The translations under genes were made by a program, and so were the position numbers. DNA of 64,000 nucleotides from Alteromonas indica (lineage in GTDB: Bacteria; Pseudomonadota; Gammaproteobacteria; Enterobacterales; Alteromonadaceae): NCBI GenBank assembly GCA_003056425.1, contig PYVY01000010.1, forward strand, positions 124,001-188,000, written 5' to 3'. The notes beneath the pieces are model-generated. The model saw only the letters and a list, made by a program, of their open reading frames with translations, searched no databases and was not told the DNA's origin. Shown piece by piece: positions 36,513 to 45,603 of the stretch. Position 1 is the first letter of the stretch; the number at the start of each line of letters is the position of its first letter.

Positions 36513-38651
36513 ATGCGAAAAGAGCTTCCAGAAAGATATTATCTTGATCACTTCTTCGAATTTTTAGGTTTTTTTGAAGCCGACAGCAAAGTATTGCTGG
36601 ACGCCGAAACTTTAGGCTTTATTGAACGCTTCAACGCGCTAGACGAGCCCGCCCAGTGTATTATTGCGCGCGCGGCTAACCGCAAGTATGCGATTATCAA
36701 TCGCACCCAGTTTAATTATCCGGAAATACCTGAAGCTCAGGCACATATAGACCGGCTCATTTCACAAGGTTGGTTTGGCCCGCTAACGCAGGTATCGGAG
36801 CAGGATTTTGCTGGTGTAGTAACTAAAAACGACTTGCTGACTTACCTGGCTCAATATGCCATCCCGGGAAAGTATGCATCGCTGAAAAAAGCCGAGCTGG
36901 TTACCCTGCTATTTACGCAAATAGCGCAGCACGGCTGGCCGCAGAATTTGCCGCAAAATGATTATCTGGTAAAACGCTTTGAACCTGCATTACGTTATTT
37001 ATTATTCTTGTATTTTGGCAATACCCGGGGGCGGTTAAATCAATTCTCAATGCGCGATCTGGGTATTATGCGAACTCGAGCAGATGCTGCGATTACCCAG
37101 GCGCGCTTTGCCGAAGCGAACCAGGCTACCGCTGCTTTTTGGTATGCTAGTGCGCTGGATGCACTACCTTATTGTAGTGAAACCGAACTCCTTGCGTATG
37201 CTAAGCGGCCGATAGGCGAGTTGTCTGATCCTGTCACCCTGGATTATGCCGAACGGTTTCTACATAAGCTCGGCATGCGACTGCTGCCTATTGCCCGCGC
37301 AACCGGGTTAAGCGTATTGGAAGTGGCGCCGGGCGATGCCTCCAAAGAGAAGTGGTTACGCGAATGCTATAAAGGTGAGCAAAAAGAGCTGGTGAAAGCG
37401 CATCTTGAAGCGCTGATAGATAATCCGCCTTCAGACACCTTGCTGGCCTTCGCAGAAGACTTTTACGCCCGTAAATACCATAAAAAACGCACCAGTACGG
37501 TTACCGATATGCTGCGCAATGCCAGTACAACCTTGCAACTGGATATTAGCCAGAATCAAAGTGTCGAGCAGGGCGTGATTGCTTGGTATAAGCGCCAGGA
37601 CATGAGTGCCTGGCGGACTGAGAACCGTTTGTGGCGAACGCTTTTTGGCTTAACATTCTGGTCGATACTTTTTGAAAAAGATCAGCTGGTGACAGAGTTT
37701 GACCGCCGTCCGAAAAGCCTCAAATTCAATACATTTTATACCAGCTTTAGCGAAGATATTGACGGCTTGTTGGACAGCCTTGAAAGTACGGCACAATGGT
37801 TACTGCATTTGACCAAAATGGCCAGTTGTCACTATGGCAAGGTTAATAGTGTATTTATGTGGCGGCGCAACCAGTTGGATACGGTTAAAGTATTGCTTGA
37901 ACAGGTTCCCCTAACCCAGATCAAAGCCTTGCTGCTGATGATGTGTAAAGATTATGCCAGCCTGTGCGATGGGTTTCCCGATATTATGGTGCAGGACAGC
38001 CAGGGCCTGCGGTTTGAAGAGATTAAAGCCCCAGGCGATGTATTGCGACGTAATCAGTTAGTTACTATCCAACGGTTGCAGCAAGCGGGATTTCGCGTGC
38101 AAATTACTCAGGTGCAGTGGTTTCACGACCCGCATCAGCCATATGTTGTGGTAGATATAGAAACCACCGGGGGCAACAATGGTTATCATCGTATTACCGA
38201 AATCGGTATGGTCAAAATGATTAATGGCGAAATTGTGGATACCTGGCAATCACTCATCAACCCACAGCGCCATATTCCTTCCTCCATCACCCGGCTTACT
38301 GGCATTAGCAACCAAATGGTGGCCGATGCGCCCTTATTCAGTGAACTGGCAGAATCAGTAGCGCGTTTCACCGAAGATTGTGTGTTTGTGGCACACAACG
38401 TGAATTTTGATTATGGCTTCATTCGGCAGGAATTTGCCCGCCTGGAGCAACCTTTCAGGCGCCCTAAATTGTGTACGGTGGTGCAAATGCGACGAGCATG
38501 TCCTGGGCTGCGTTCTTATTCTCTGGCAGCGCTCACAGAACATTTTGATATCAGTATGACTCGGCATCACCGGGCACTATCTGATGCGCAGGCTGCAGCG
38601 GCCTTATTAACTATAATTCACGAAAAAACCGCCTCAGAAACGGTAAATTAG
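36513..38651 (+). CDS. FAN1-like VRR-NUC nuclease fused to a DnaQ-type 3'-5' exonuclease
   Basis: The 712-residue protein joins two nuclease modules. Residues 1-540 resemble bacterial FAN1: helical N-terminal part beginning L-P-E-R-Y-Y-L-D-H-F-F, a SAP-like segment near 105-130, TPR-like helices, and the VRR-NUC domain with G487-F-P-D490 and E503-I-K505-A-P-G-D. Residues about 543-705 are a DEDDh exonuclease: V-V-D548-I-E550-T-T-G, L-T-G-I-S, F-V-A-H-N-V-N-F-D and H-H-R-A-L-S-D-A. FAN1 cuts 5' flaps and interstrand crosslinks; DnaQ domains trim 3' ends, so a DNA repair role is likely. ATG 36513 is used; GTG 36507 is also possible. Confidence 0.85.
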   Translation: MRKELPERYYLDHFFEFLGFFEADSKVLLDAETLGFIERFNALDEPAQCIIARAANRKYAIINRTQFNYPEIPEAQAHIDRLISQGWFGPLTQVSEQDFAGVVTKNDLLTYLAQYAIPGKYASLKKAELVTLLFTQIAQHGWPQNLPQNDYLVKRFEPALRYLLFLYFGNTRGRLNQFSMRDLGIMRTRADAAITQARFAEANQATAAFWYASALDALPYCSETELLAYAKRPIGELSDPVTLDYAERFLHKLGMRLLPIARATGLSVLEVAPGDASKEKWLRECYKGEQKELVKAHLEALIDNPPSDTLLAFAEDFYARKYHKKRTSTVTDMLRNASTTLQLDISQNQSVEQGVIAWYKRQDMSAWRTENRLWRTLFGLTFWSILFEKDQLVTEFDRRPKSLKFNTFYTSFSEDIDGLLDSLESTAQWLLHLTKMASCHYGKVNSVFMWRRNQLDTVKVLLEQVPLTQIKALLLMMCKDYASLCDGFPDIMVQDSQGLRFEEIKAPGDVLRRNQLVTIQRLQQAGFRVQITQVQWFHDPHQPYVVVDIETTGGNNGYHRITEIGMVKMINGEIVDTWQSLINPQRHIPSSITRLTGISNQMVADAPLFSELAESVARFTEDCVFVAHNVNFDYGFIRQEFARLEQPFRRPKLCTVVQMRRACPGLRSYSLAALTEHFDISMTRHHRALSDAQAAAALLTIIHEKTASETVN

Positions 38652-38673
38652 GCGGGACATAAACAGGCTGATA

Positions 38674-38952
38674 ATGAGGTTGAAAATGTTGTCGATGGAC
38701 GACGCGACCCTGTCGCGAATTATTGAAATGGCCTGGGAGGACCGAACGCCTTTTGAAGCCATTGAACGGCGTTTTGGGTTAGCTGAAAAGCAGGTGGTGA
38801 GCCTAATGCGAAGGCAATTAAAACGCAAAACGTTTACTAATTGGCGTGCCCGGGTAAGCGGGCGGCGTACCAAGCACCAGGCGCTTCGTCCAGCGGGTAT
38901 CAGCCGCGGATACTGCCGTTCCCAATATAAGCCGGCAGGGGCCAATAAGTAA
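38674..38952 (+). CDS. TIGR03643-family protein
   Basis: The 92-residue basic protein resembles the TIGR03643 family of unknown function, common in marine gammaproteobacteria. The core is I-I-E-M-A-W-E-D-R-T-P-F-E-A-I-E-R-R-F-G-L, which looks like a helix-turn-helix, followed by V-V-S-L-M-R-R and a tail rich in arginine, lysine and tyrosine. DNA binding is inferred only. An alternative start is at 38695. It lies 22 nt after the fusion nuclease and may share its transcript. Confidence 0.8.
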   Translation: MRLKMLSMDDATLSRIIEMAWEDRTPFEAIERRFGLAEKQVVSLMRRQLKRKTFTNWRARVSGRRTKHQALRPAGISRGYCRSQYKPAGANK

Positions 38953-39218
38953 GCCGGGTAAAGTTGGTCCTTGTAACCTCTTTATTGATCCAGACGCGCA
39001 CCGGCCGGGATAGGTTGGGGCTACTGCTACCCACTGCTGCCCACAGTTGGAGGCGTCACCAGAGCTTATTGCAGCATACTGGTGGGTTAGCCCGGTAAAG
39101 GATTCGCTAAGGCTTACGATTAAATTACAAAATCGTAATCTGAGCCTGCTGAACCCGGCGATAAACATCGGCGTATCTACTAATGCACTGTAATAAGTGT
39201 GTACGCGTTCTTGCTATT
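38953..39218. other. Gap between TIGR03643 gene and terminator
   Basis: This 266-nt stretch separates the TIGR03643 stop from a strong plus-strand terminator. It has no recognisable coding frame. It would be a long 3' untranslated region, or could hold an undetected small RNA. Confidence 0.4.
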
Positions 39219-39246
39219 GGCCCACTTAAACGTGGGCCTTTTTTTA
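39219..39246 (+). terminator. Rho-independent terminator
   Basis: GGCCCAC and GTGGGCC pair around TTAAAC, followed by seven T residues. It closes the plus-strand transcript and meets the end of the convergent outer-membrane gene, whose stop lies in the T-run. Confidence 0.85.
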
Positions 39247-40176
39247 ATCTAAAAAGACATTAATGCCAATTTGTACCCGGTGCGTTCCATCGACGGTATC
39301 ATAGCCCAGAAACCAGCTGGTATTCGGCACGCCGCTAAGGGTTCCGAAAAAATCTAATGAGTAGCCATGGCCGGTATCAATGAATTCTTCGGTAAGCGTG
39401 CCTCGAGGGCCAAACCCTTCGCTGGTATAAGAATAATAGGTTGCATAACCTAATAAACCGACGCGGGTATCAAGCTCCCCGGTAAACCCGGCAACCATTT
39501 TGGTTTGCGAGTCATCTATGCGCTGTACCCACTCTATGGTGCCCGCGTGCTCCTCGCCCAAATCATACTTATATTCTAGACGAATAAAATTGCCACTGAG
39601 CATCCGTTCAATACTGGCTTCCATGCTTTGCCCGTCATCCAGGGCAGTCGAATATTCTAACTCGAAGTAATTGAGTTCATCAGGGAAATCCAGGGCATGC
39701 GCAGCGTCAAGATTTTCAAGATTACCTACTACCAATTCAAAGGCGCTGTCTTCGTCCTGTTGCACGACTTGGCGAATCCCTTTTATCCAACCGTCCTTTG
39801 ATAAGCCGGACAGGGAAATGGAGCCTTTATAGGTGGGGAGTACCCCAATCTCGGTTTTGCCTTTGCCATACGATTTACGCAAAAACAGGCGGCGCAGATA
39901 GATGGGTTCTGCCGATCCGTCCAGGCTGTTGTGGGTAGAATTAAACCCGCTCCCGGTAGTGATAAGGCCATTGACACTGAGCGAGTCGTCGTCGGTAAGT
40001 GTAATTGTAGGGTAATAGCGCAAACGATATTGCCATTTTTCTTCTTTATCGCTACGTCCTTCCATCCGCACTTCAGCATCAACGGTATGATAATAAGGGG
40101 CATCATCGGCGATAGCCGGTAACAGCAAATAAGCGGGCATTAGCAAGACCCAAAAACACCAGATAGGTTTGTTCAT
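39244..40176 (-). CDS. Putative outer-membrane beta-barrel protein, unknown function
   Basis: I do not recognise this 310-residue protein beyond its architecture. It has a signal peptide (hydrophobic core, then L-P-A-I-A-D-D). The mature part consists of alternating polar/hydrophobic strands such as W-Q-Y-R-L-R-Y-Y-P-T-I-T-L and F-I-R-L-E-Y-K-Y-D-L-G, with many aromatic residues at strand ends. The last strand is H-R-V-Q-I-G-I-N-V-F-L-D. This suggests an outer-membrane porin-like barrel of about 14-16 strands. A terminator hairpin lies only 65 nt upstream of its start, which may be regulatory. Confidence 0.6.
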   Translation of the reverse strand: MNKPIWCFWVLLMPAYLLLPAIADDAPYYHTVDAEVRMEGRSDKEEKWQYRLRYYPTITLTDDDSLSVNGLITTGSGFNSTHNSLDGSAEPIYLRRLFLRKSYGKGKTEIGVLPTYKGSISLSGLSKDGWIKGIRQVVQQDEDSAFELVVGNLENLDAAHALDFPDELNYFELEYSTALDDGQSMEASIERMLSGNFIRLEYKYDLGEEHAGTIEWVQRIDDSQTKMVAGFTGELDTRVGLLGYATYYSYTSEGFGPRGTLTEEFIDTGHGYSLDFFGTLSGVPNTSWFLGYDTVDGTHRVQIGINVFLD

Positions 40177-40240
40177 GAGAAAAATTTAATGAATGTTTTA
40201 GCTTATACATGAACAGGTTGCAGGCAGGTTTATATTATGT

Positions 40241-40268
40241 AAAAAAAACCGGTGGCAAATGCCACCGG
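40241..40268 (-). terminator. Strong minus-strand terminator before the outer-membrane gene
   Basis: CCGGTGGC and GCCACCGG pair around a four-base loop and are followed by eight T residues on the minus strand. No coding gene lies immediately upstream on that strand, since accC has its own terminator at 40454-40478. Confidence 0.85.
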
Positions 40269-40375
40269 CCAATAATGGAGATACACTCCACAAGGACTAC
40301 CTTCAAAAGGGAACACATGTTAAATCCAGGGAGACTCGATTCAACAGGCGTAAGAGTACACCGGTTGCTGATTCA
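40269..40375 (-). ncRNA. Candidate small RNA or leader RNA (with terminator at 40241-40268)
   Basis: Between two minus-strand terminators lies about 180 nt without a coding frame. A TATAAA at 40382-40387 could be a -10 element, though no good -35 is seen. A transcript starting near 40375 and ending in the terminator at 40241 would be about 135 nt. It contains small inverted repeats such as GGAG-TGTAT-CTCC. It resembles no RNA family I know. It may be a free sRNA or an attenuating leader of the outer-membrane gene downstream. Confidence 0.4.
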
Positions 40376-40453
40376 GGGAAATTTATAAAAATGGATTAGT
40401 TTAATCGCTTTTTTGAAAAGTAGGGTGGGGCTATCTGACGCTGTACCAGACAT

Positions 40454-40478
40454 AAAAAACGCCTCGTAAAGAGGCGTT
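40454..40478 (-). terminator. Terminator of the aroQ-accB-accC operon
   Basis: AACGCCTC and GAGGCGTT pair around GTAAA, with a T-run of six on the minus strand. It starts 23 nt after the accC stop. Confidence 0.88.
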
Positions 40479-40500
40479 ATTAAGCAGACTATTTGACCAC

Positions 40501-41853
40501 TTACTCGGGTTTCGCTAAGCCCAGTTTTTTCTCTAGATAGTGAATGTTTGTTCCACCTGCAGAGAAGTTTTCGTCGGCCATAATTCTACGCTGTAATGGA
40601 ATATTGGTTTTGATTCCCTCAACCACCAACTCATCCAATGCATGACGCATTCTGGCAATGGCTTCATCACGGCTTTCGCCATAGGTAATAAGCTTGCCAA
40701 TCATTGAATCGTAATAGGGGGGAACGGTATAACCTGCATAAATATGCGAATCCCAGCGTACCCCTAAGCCACCTGGCGAATGAAACATATTGATGGTACC
40801 AGGGCTGGGAATAAACGATTGCGGATCTTCAGCATTAATACGACATTCAATCGCATGGCCACGAATCTGAATTTGCGACTGATCAATGGATAACGGCTGA
40901 CCGCCGGCTATACGTAGCTGCTCTTTAATCAAATCAACCCCGGTAATCATTTCAGATACAGGATGCTCTACCTGGATCCGGGTATTCATTTCAATAAAGT
41001 AAAATTCACCGTTTTCGTATAAAAACTCAAACGTGCCGGCTCCGCGATAGCTTATTTCAACACACGCACGACGGCAACGGTCGCCAATTTTGTTGCGCAT
41101 TTGCTCTGAAATACCGGGCGCCGGGGCTTCTTCCACTACTTTTTGATGGCGGCGCTGCATAGAACAGTCACGTTCACCCAGATGGATAGCGTTACCCTGG
41201 CCGTCTGCCAAAATCTGAATTTCCACATGCCGTGGATTTTCCAGAAATTTCTCCATGTAGACGGTAGAGTTACCAAAAGCCGCACCGGCTTCAGCCTGTG
41301 TGGTTTCAATAGCAGAGACCAGTTCAGATTCCTTACGAACGACCCGCATACCCCGGCCACCACCGCCGCCGGCGGCTTTTACAATAATCGGGTAGCCGAT
41401 ACGTTTGGCGATACTTTTGTTTTTCTCAGCATCGTCAGTTAACGGTCCGTCTGACCCGGGCACACAGGGTACGCCCGCTTTTTTCATGGCGTTGATGGCC
41501 GACACTTTGTCGCCCATTAAATTAATGGTCTCAGCAGTAGGGCCTACAAATATGAAGCCGCTTTTTTCTACTGCTTCTGCAAACTCTGCGTTCTCTGCTA
41601 AAAAGCCATAGCCAGGGTGTATAGCGATTGAATTAGTGACTTCCGCTGCCGCAATAATACGGGGGATATTCAAATAGCTTTCGGTGGCCGATGCATTGCC
41701 AATACAAATTGACTCGTCAGCCAGCAATACGTGTTTAAGATTACGATCAGCCGTGGAATGCACCGCTACCGTTTTTATACCGAGTTCTTTGCAGGCGCGT
41801 AAAATACGCAATGCAATCTCTCCCCGGTTTGCGATAAGTACTTTATCTAGCAT
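40501..41853 (-). CDS. accC: Acetyl-CoA carboxylase, biotin carboxylase subunit
   Basis: AccC carboxylates biotin on AccB with ATP and bicarbonate, the first half-reaction of fatty acid synthesis. The 450-residue protein begins [17 protein letters not shown]. The ATP-grasp region has [11 protein letters not shown], the [15 protein letters not shown] signature, and [23 protein letters not shown]. Length is normal. It follows accB by 14 nt. Confidence 0.98.
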   Translation of the reverse strand: MLDKVLIANRGEIALRILRACKELGIKTVAVHSTADRNLKHVLLADESICIGNASATESYLNIPRIIAAAEVTNSIAIHPGYGFLAENAEFAEAVEKSGFIFVGPTAETINLMGDKVSAINAMKKAGVPCVPGSDGPLTDDAEKNKSIAKRIGYPIIVKAAGGGGGRGMRVVRKESELVSAIETTQAEAGAAFGNSTVYMEKFLENPRHVEIQILADGQGNAIHLGERDCSMQRRHQKVVEEAPAPGISEQMRNKIGDRCRRACVEISYRGAGTFEFLYENGEFYFIEMNTRIQVEHPVSEMITGVDLIKEQLRIAGGQPLSIDQSQIQIRGHAIECRINAEDPQSFIPSPGTINMFHSPGGLGVRWDSHIYAGYTVPPYYDSMIGKLITYGESRDEAIARMRHALDELVVEGIKTNIPLQRRIMADENFSAGGTNIHYLEKKLGLAKPE

Positions 41854-41867
41854 AAGCCTCAGCCTGA

Positions 41868-42311
41868 TTATTCGATGATGAACAGAGGTTGGTCGAACTC
41901 TACCGGATCTTGGTTATCTACCAGAATCGCCTTCACCACACCCGCTTTGTCAGATTCAATCTGGTTCATCATTTTCATCGCTTCAACAATACACAGGGTA
42001 TCGCCAACGTTGACGGACTGACCTACTTCTACAAATGACTTGGCCGTAGGAGAAGATGCACGATAGAAAGTGCCTACCATAGGCGACTTAACCTGGTGAC
42101 CTGTTGGGCCAGCAGGCTCTGCTTCGGCTACCGGCGCAGGGGCATGCGCAACAGGAGCTGGTGGCGGCGCCACACTGTAGTTCATTGGCGCTGCACTAGC
42201 GCTAGGCCCACGATGTATACGTACAGACTCTTCGCCTTCGGTAATTTCCAGCTCGGCAATGCCAGATTCTTCTACCAGCTCGATGAGTTTCTTAATTTTT
42301 CTAATATCCAT
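41868..42311 (-). CDS. accB: Biotin carboxyl carrier protein of acetyl-CoA carboxylase
   Basis: AccB is the biotin carrier. The 147-residue protein has the N-terminal [14 protein letters not shown] segment, a proline/alanine linker (about 40-68) and the C-terminal biotinyl domain. The biotin attachment site is E-A-M-K113-[10 protein letters not shown] and the family's thumb region are present. It lies between aroQ (14 nt upstream) and accC, the usual aroQ-accB-accC order. Confidence 0.98.
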   Translation of the reverse strand: MDIRKIKKLIELVEESGIAELEITEGEESVRIHRGPSASAAPMNYSVAPPPAPVAHAPAPVAEAEPAGPTGHQVKSPMVGTFYRASSPTAKSFVEVGQSVNVGDTLCIVEAMKMMNQIESDKAGVVKAILVDNQDPVEFDQPLFIIE

Positions 42312-42325
42312 TATTCAGTCTCTGC

Positions 42326-42775
42326 TTATTTGGTCGGATGATTGGATTGATATAGGTTCAATGCAGCAGTCAGGGCAAGTTGGTACCCCAGGGCACCAAG
42401 GCCTAAAATAACACCGGCTGCAACATCGCTAAGATAAGAGTGATGCCGGAACGGCTCTCGGGCGTGAACATTAGACAAATGCACTTCTATAAAAGGAATG
42501 TTCACACTAAGTAAGGCATCTCGCAGGGCAATACTGGTGTGAGTAAACGCACCAGGATTAATAATAATAGCATCGACATTATCGATGGCGGCATGAATCC
42601 GGTCGATAAGCGCATGTTCCGCATTGGACTGAAAATGTTGCAGGCGAGCGCCCGCCTCAGTTGCCAACGCAGCCAAATTATCAACAATGGCATCTAATGT
42701 AAGATGTCCATAAGTTTGCGGTTCACGTTTACCCAACATATTTAGGTTGGGGCCGTTGAGTAATAAAATTTCCAT
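42326..42775 (-). CDS. aroQ: Type II 3-dehydroquinate dehydratase
   Basis: AroQ converts 3-dehydroquinate to 3-dehydroshikimate. The 149-residue protein has the start [19 protein letters not shown] with the catalytic arginine and tyrosine. It also has N-P-G-A-F-T-H-T-S, catalytic [11 protein letters not shown], and F-R-H-H-S-Y-L-S near the end. It heads the aroQ-accB-accC operon, as in many gammaproteobacteria. Confidence 0.97.
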   Translation of the reverse strand: MEILLLNGPNLNMLGKREPQTYGHLTLDAIVDNLAALATEAGARLQHFQSNAEHALIDRIHAAIDNVDAIIINPGAFTHTSIALRDALLSVNIPFIEVHLSNVHAREPFRHHSYLSDVAAGVILGLGALGYQLALTAALNLYQSNHPTK

Positions 42776-42866
42776 AAAAATGCTGCTATCTTGCGTATAA
42801 CTGACCGATTAACCCTAATCTAAGCAAATTTTGGCGCGGGTTGCACGAAAAAAAGCCAGTTTTTGC

Positions 42867-42887
42867 CCGGTTAAATGACTTAACCGG
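42867..42887. repeat. Inverted repeat between the M23 peptidase gene and aroQ
   Basis: CCGGTTAA and TTAACCGG are separated by ATGAC. It lies in the 211-nt gap downstream of the M23 peptidase gene and upstream of aroQ, both on the minus strand. A T-run appears only after a further ten bases, so it could be a terminator element or an operator near the aroQ promoter. Confidence 0.5.
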
Positions 42888-42986
42888 TGATTATAGCCAT
42901 ACAAGTTTATTTAGCAGCAAAATACTGGTCTAATCAGGTAATATCGAAGCAAGTTTAATAGTGCCGCGAACGGTGTCTATAGCCAG

Positions 42987-43736
42987 CTAAGGTTGGGCAA
43001 ATCGAATTGGCACCGATGTATAGCGGCCTTCTGCCTGAGCGGTATATACAGCAAAATGCAAGTGGGGCAGTGACGTAAAACCCGTATTGCCGGTCGCCCC
43101 GATATGCTGGCCTTTGTTTACGGTTTCCCCTATAGCCACTGTGCTACTGTGTGGTTGCAGGTGGTAGTACTCGCCGGTAGTACCATCGTCGTGCAATATA
43201 CTGATGTAATTAGCATAAGGCGCATAGCGCCGGTGCGGCCCGCCCTGCGAAAAATGTTGTTGTAAGTCAATCACAACCCCGCTGCGGGCGGCGAACACAA
43301 AGGTTCCTGGTGGCGCGGCAAAGTCGAACGCATAACGCGAAGCCCCCTGGTGCGAAAAGCGCCCGTTGACCCCTTGTACAATCGGGTATTGCCCGACCGG
43401 TTGTAGCGGCCAGCCGTATATGACCGTGTCGTCATGCTGCGCATGCTGTTTGCCGCCGGTCCATTTGGTGCGCATGTCAGACCAAAACGTCCCTGGTTGC
43501 GCCAACTTACCGATAATGTGAGGGGTGGTTGAGGTTAATGCTACGGTATAGGGAGAAGGCGTAATAGCGTCGCTATATACACTTACTACTACCGGATGCG
43601 GACGGGTTAAATAAACACGCAAAACCCCGGTTTGAGGGGCCGTACTAACGCAGAACCAGTCATCAAAACAGCCCGTACGGGCATTGCCACTCATCGAGAC
43701 AACCCATATCGCGCTAAGTAACCACCGCCCTACCAT
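42987..43736 (-). CDS. M23-family metallopeptidase
   Basis: I place the start at 43736, 10 nt after the dsbD stop; the longer open frame would overlap dsbD by 224 nt. The 249-residue protein begins with a membrane-targeting helix (W-L-L-S-A-I-W-V-V) and has two early cysteines. The M23 domain (about 135-245) has F-S-H-Q-G with Y-A-F-D-F-A, then Y-Y-H-L-Q-P and the zinc-binding L-P-H-L-H-F. Such enzymes cut peptidoglycan cross-bridges or glycine-rich peptides. It is co-oriented with dsbD, so disulfide formation in the peptidase may depend on that system. Confidence 0.83.
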   Translation of the reverse strand: MVGRWLLSAIWVVSMSGNARTGCFDDWFCVSTAPQTGVLRVYLTRPHPVVVSVYSDAITPSPYTVALTSTTPHIIGKLAQPGTFWSDMRTKWTGGKQHAQHDDTVIYGWPLQPVGQYPIVQGVNGRFSHQGASRYAFDFAAPPGTFVFAARSGVVIDLQQHFSQGGPHRRYAPYANYISILHDDGTTGEYYHLQPHSSTVAIGETVNKGQHIGATGNTGFTSLPHLHFAVYTAQAEGRYTSVPIRFAQP

Positions 43737-43746
43737 TAGCTCACGC

Positions 43747-45573
43747 CTACTGAGCCGAAGCGGTTGACCTTGCCGCCCCGTTAAAATAACTATCCACGTG
43801 CTGGGCAAAGGCTTCAGCCTGCATAAAACCAGTGACCCGGGCGTTATCCAGTTCCTGACCCTTCGTATCGAAAAACAAAATAGTGGGTAGCCCCAATACG
43901 GCAAAGTGTTGCTCAAAAGCAATATCGTCGGGGGTTCTATCGGTAAGGTCAATTTGCATCCATACCGCATCAGACAGCGCCGTAATTACCCGTTCATCGC
44001 CAAACGTGTATTTTTCAAACTCTTTACAGGCCACACACCAGTCGGCATATAAATCAAGCATGACGGGCCGGCCCTGGGCGCTGGCTTGAGTCAGTTGGGC
44101 CTGAAATTGCGACAAGCTGGCTACTTTAATAAAGGGCGGGTGCGCTACTTGCGTTGATGACTGGGTAGGTAGCAAGGTCTGATAGGCGAGCATAGCACTG
44201 CTAAACAAGCCTATAAAAATAACCAGTGCACGGATGCCTTTAGCAAAGGTGAGGCGGGTAGGTTGATTAAGTAGTGCATAATAAGTAAAGGTACTTAACC
44301 CCAGGGCGGCCCACAGCAAATCGGATAGCGGGTGAGTCCAAAGCCGCTCAACAAACACAATGGCTACCGCTAACATCATAAAACCGAATGTGACCTTTAC
44401 CACATTCATCCAGTTACCGGCTTTGGGCAGTAGTTTGCCACCGGTCATCCCAAATAGAATCAGCGGAATTCCCATCCCCAGGCTTAACACATACAAGGAA
44501 ATAAACCCGGTTAGCTGATCTCCGGACTGGGCAATATACAACAGGATACCGGTTAACGGCGCCGTAGTGCAGGGCGAAGCTATCAGGCCCGACAGTACCC
44601 CCATAACAAAGACCCCGGCAATCGACCCCGCGCGCTGGCGGTTACTTAGCGCATTCAGCCGGGTTTGCCAGGATGAGGGAAGTTGAAGCTCATATGAACC
44701 AAACATGGCCAATGCCAATACAATAAACAGTGCGATAAAGGTAATTAATATAGCCGGATGCTGGAGGGCGGCCTGAAACTGCATACCCGCAGACGCTACG
44801 GCTAAGCCCAATAATGAATACGTCAACGCCATGCCCTGCACATATACGAAGCTTAGCCAGGCCGCCCTTGCCATGCTGTTACGCGAGGCTTGGCCGAGCA
44901 CAATACCGGATAATATAGGGTACATAGGAAACACACAGGGGGTAAAAGCTAACCCAATACCCAGGGCTAAAAACACCAATAGCGTTAGTGCGATATTTTG
45001 CTGGGAATGCAATGCCCCGGTAATATCGGTGAAATAGCTAAAGTCTGATACATCGCGCTTCTCGGGTGCGGTTTGGGTAATATCATAAGTAGGCTGGGCG
45101 GCGGTTACAGCGTCCAGGTATATCAGTTTGGTGGCGGGCGGGTAACACAGTCCGGCATCCGCACAGCCTTGATAACGCAGCTTCACTATGGCGTTATCCG
45201 CGGCCTGTTCTACCGGCACCGTAAAGGAAACGCGCTGGTAGTAAACTTCAGTTTTGCCGAATGTCTCATCTTCTTTAGGCTCACCCTCGGGCAGGGTGTA
45301 GGCGCCCAGCCGGGCATCTTTTACCGCTGTTTTAAACTGCTTTCGATAAAGGTAGTATCCCGGGGCGATGGTAAAGGTAACCGTAAGCTGCTGGCCCTGC
45401 TGTTGGTAATCAAATACGAACGCTTCGTCGACCGGTAAAAATTCAGGCTCTGCGTTAAATGGCGCGCTTTCAAATGCCTGTCCCAGCCCACCGGCGGGCA
45501 CCTGGGCTAACACCGGCATTACCGCGCTAACATACAACCCCAGCCATACCCACAGCCAACGTGTAACCTGCAT
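43747..45573 (-). CDS. dsbD: Thiol:disulfide interchange protein DsbD
   Basis: DsbD passes electrons from cytoplasmic thioredoxin to periplasmic oxidoreductases. The 608-residue protein has a signal peptide and three modules. The N-terminal alpha domain has cysteines in R-Y-Q-G-C-A-D-A-G-L-C-Y-P-P. The eight-helix beta domain has F-T-P-C-V-F-P-M-Y-P-I and S-P-C-T-T-A-P-L-T. The C-terminal thioredoxin-like gamma domain has Y-A-D-W-C-V-A-C-K-E-F-E-K. All six cysteines are present. A GTG at 45579 is an alternative start. cutA lies 30 nt upstream, as in E. coli. Confidence 0.95.
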   Translation of the reverse strand: MQVTRWLWVWLGLYVSAVMPVLAQVPAGGLGQAFESAPFNAEPEFLPVDEAFVFDYQQQGQQLTVTFTIAPGYYLYRKQFKTAVKDARLGAYTLPEGEPKEDETFGKTEVYYQRVSFTVPVEQAADNAIVKLRYQGCADAGLCYPPATKLIYLDAVTAAQPTYDITQTAPEKRDVSDFSYFTDITGALHSQQNIALTLLVFLALGIGLAFTPCVFPMYPILSGIVLGQASRNSMARAAWLSFVYVQGMALTYSLLGLAVASAGMQFQAALQHPAILITFIALFIVLALAMFGSYELQLPSSWQTRLNALSNRQRAGSIAGVFVMGVLSGLIASPCTTAPLTGILLYIAQSGDQLTGFISLYVLSLGMGIPLILFGMTGGKLLPKAGNWMNVVKVTFGFMMLAVAIVFVERLWTHPLSDLLWAALGLSTFTYYALLNQPTRLTFAKGIRALVIFIGLFSSAMLAYQTLLPTQSSTQVAHPPFIKVASLSQFQAQLTQASAQGRPVMLDLYADWCVACKEFEKYTFGDERVITALSDAVWMQIDLTDRTPDDIAFEQHFAVLGLPTILFFDTKGQELDNARVTGFMQAEAFAQHVDSYFNGAARSTASAQ

Positions 45574-45603
45574 ACCCACTTTACTCCTGCTTTTTTTATT
45601 TTA

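Noticed and set aside
36254..36547. A 97-codon plus-strand frame before the fusion nuclease
   Set aside because: It overlaps the start of the nuclease, has no ribosome site, and the composition (many cysteines and isolated hydrophobics) is not protein-like.
35918..38952. A phage defence island made of HNH protein, FAN1-DnaQ nuclease and TIGR03643 protein
   Set aside because: No methyltransferase, helicase, sensor, integrase or tRNA boundary is seen, and the genes fit general DNA repair; the grouping is weak.
42987..43970. Longer version of the M23 peptidase reaching into dsbD
   Set aside because: The extra 78 codons are dsbD read in another frame; the ATG at 43736 right after the dsbD stop gives a sensible membrane-targeted product.
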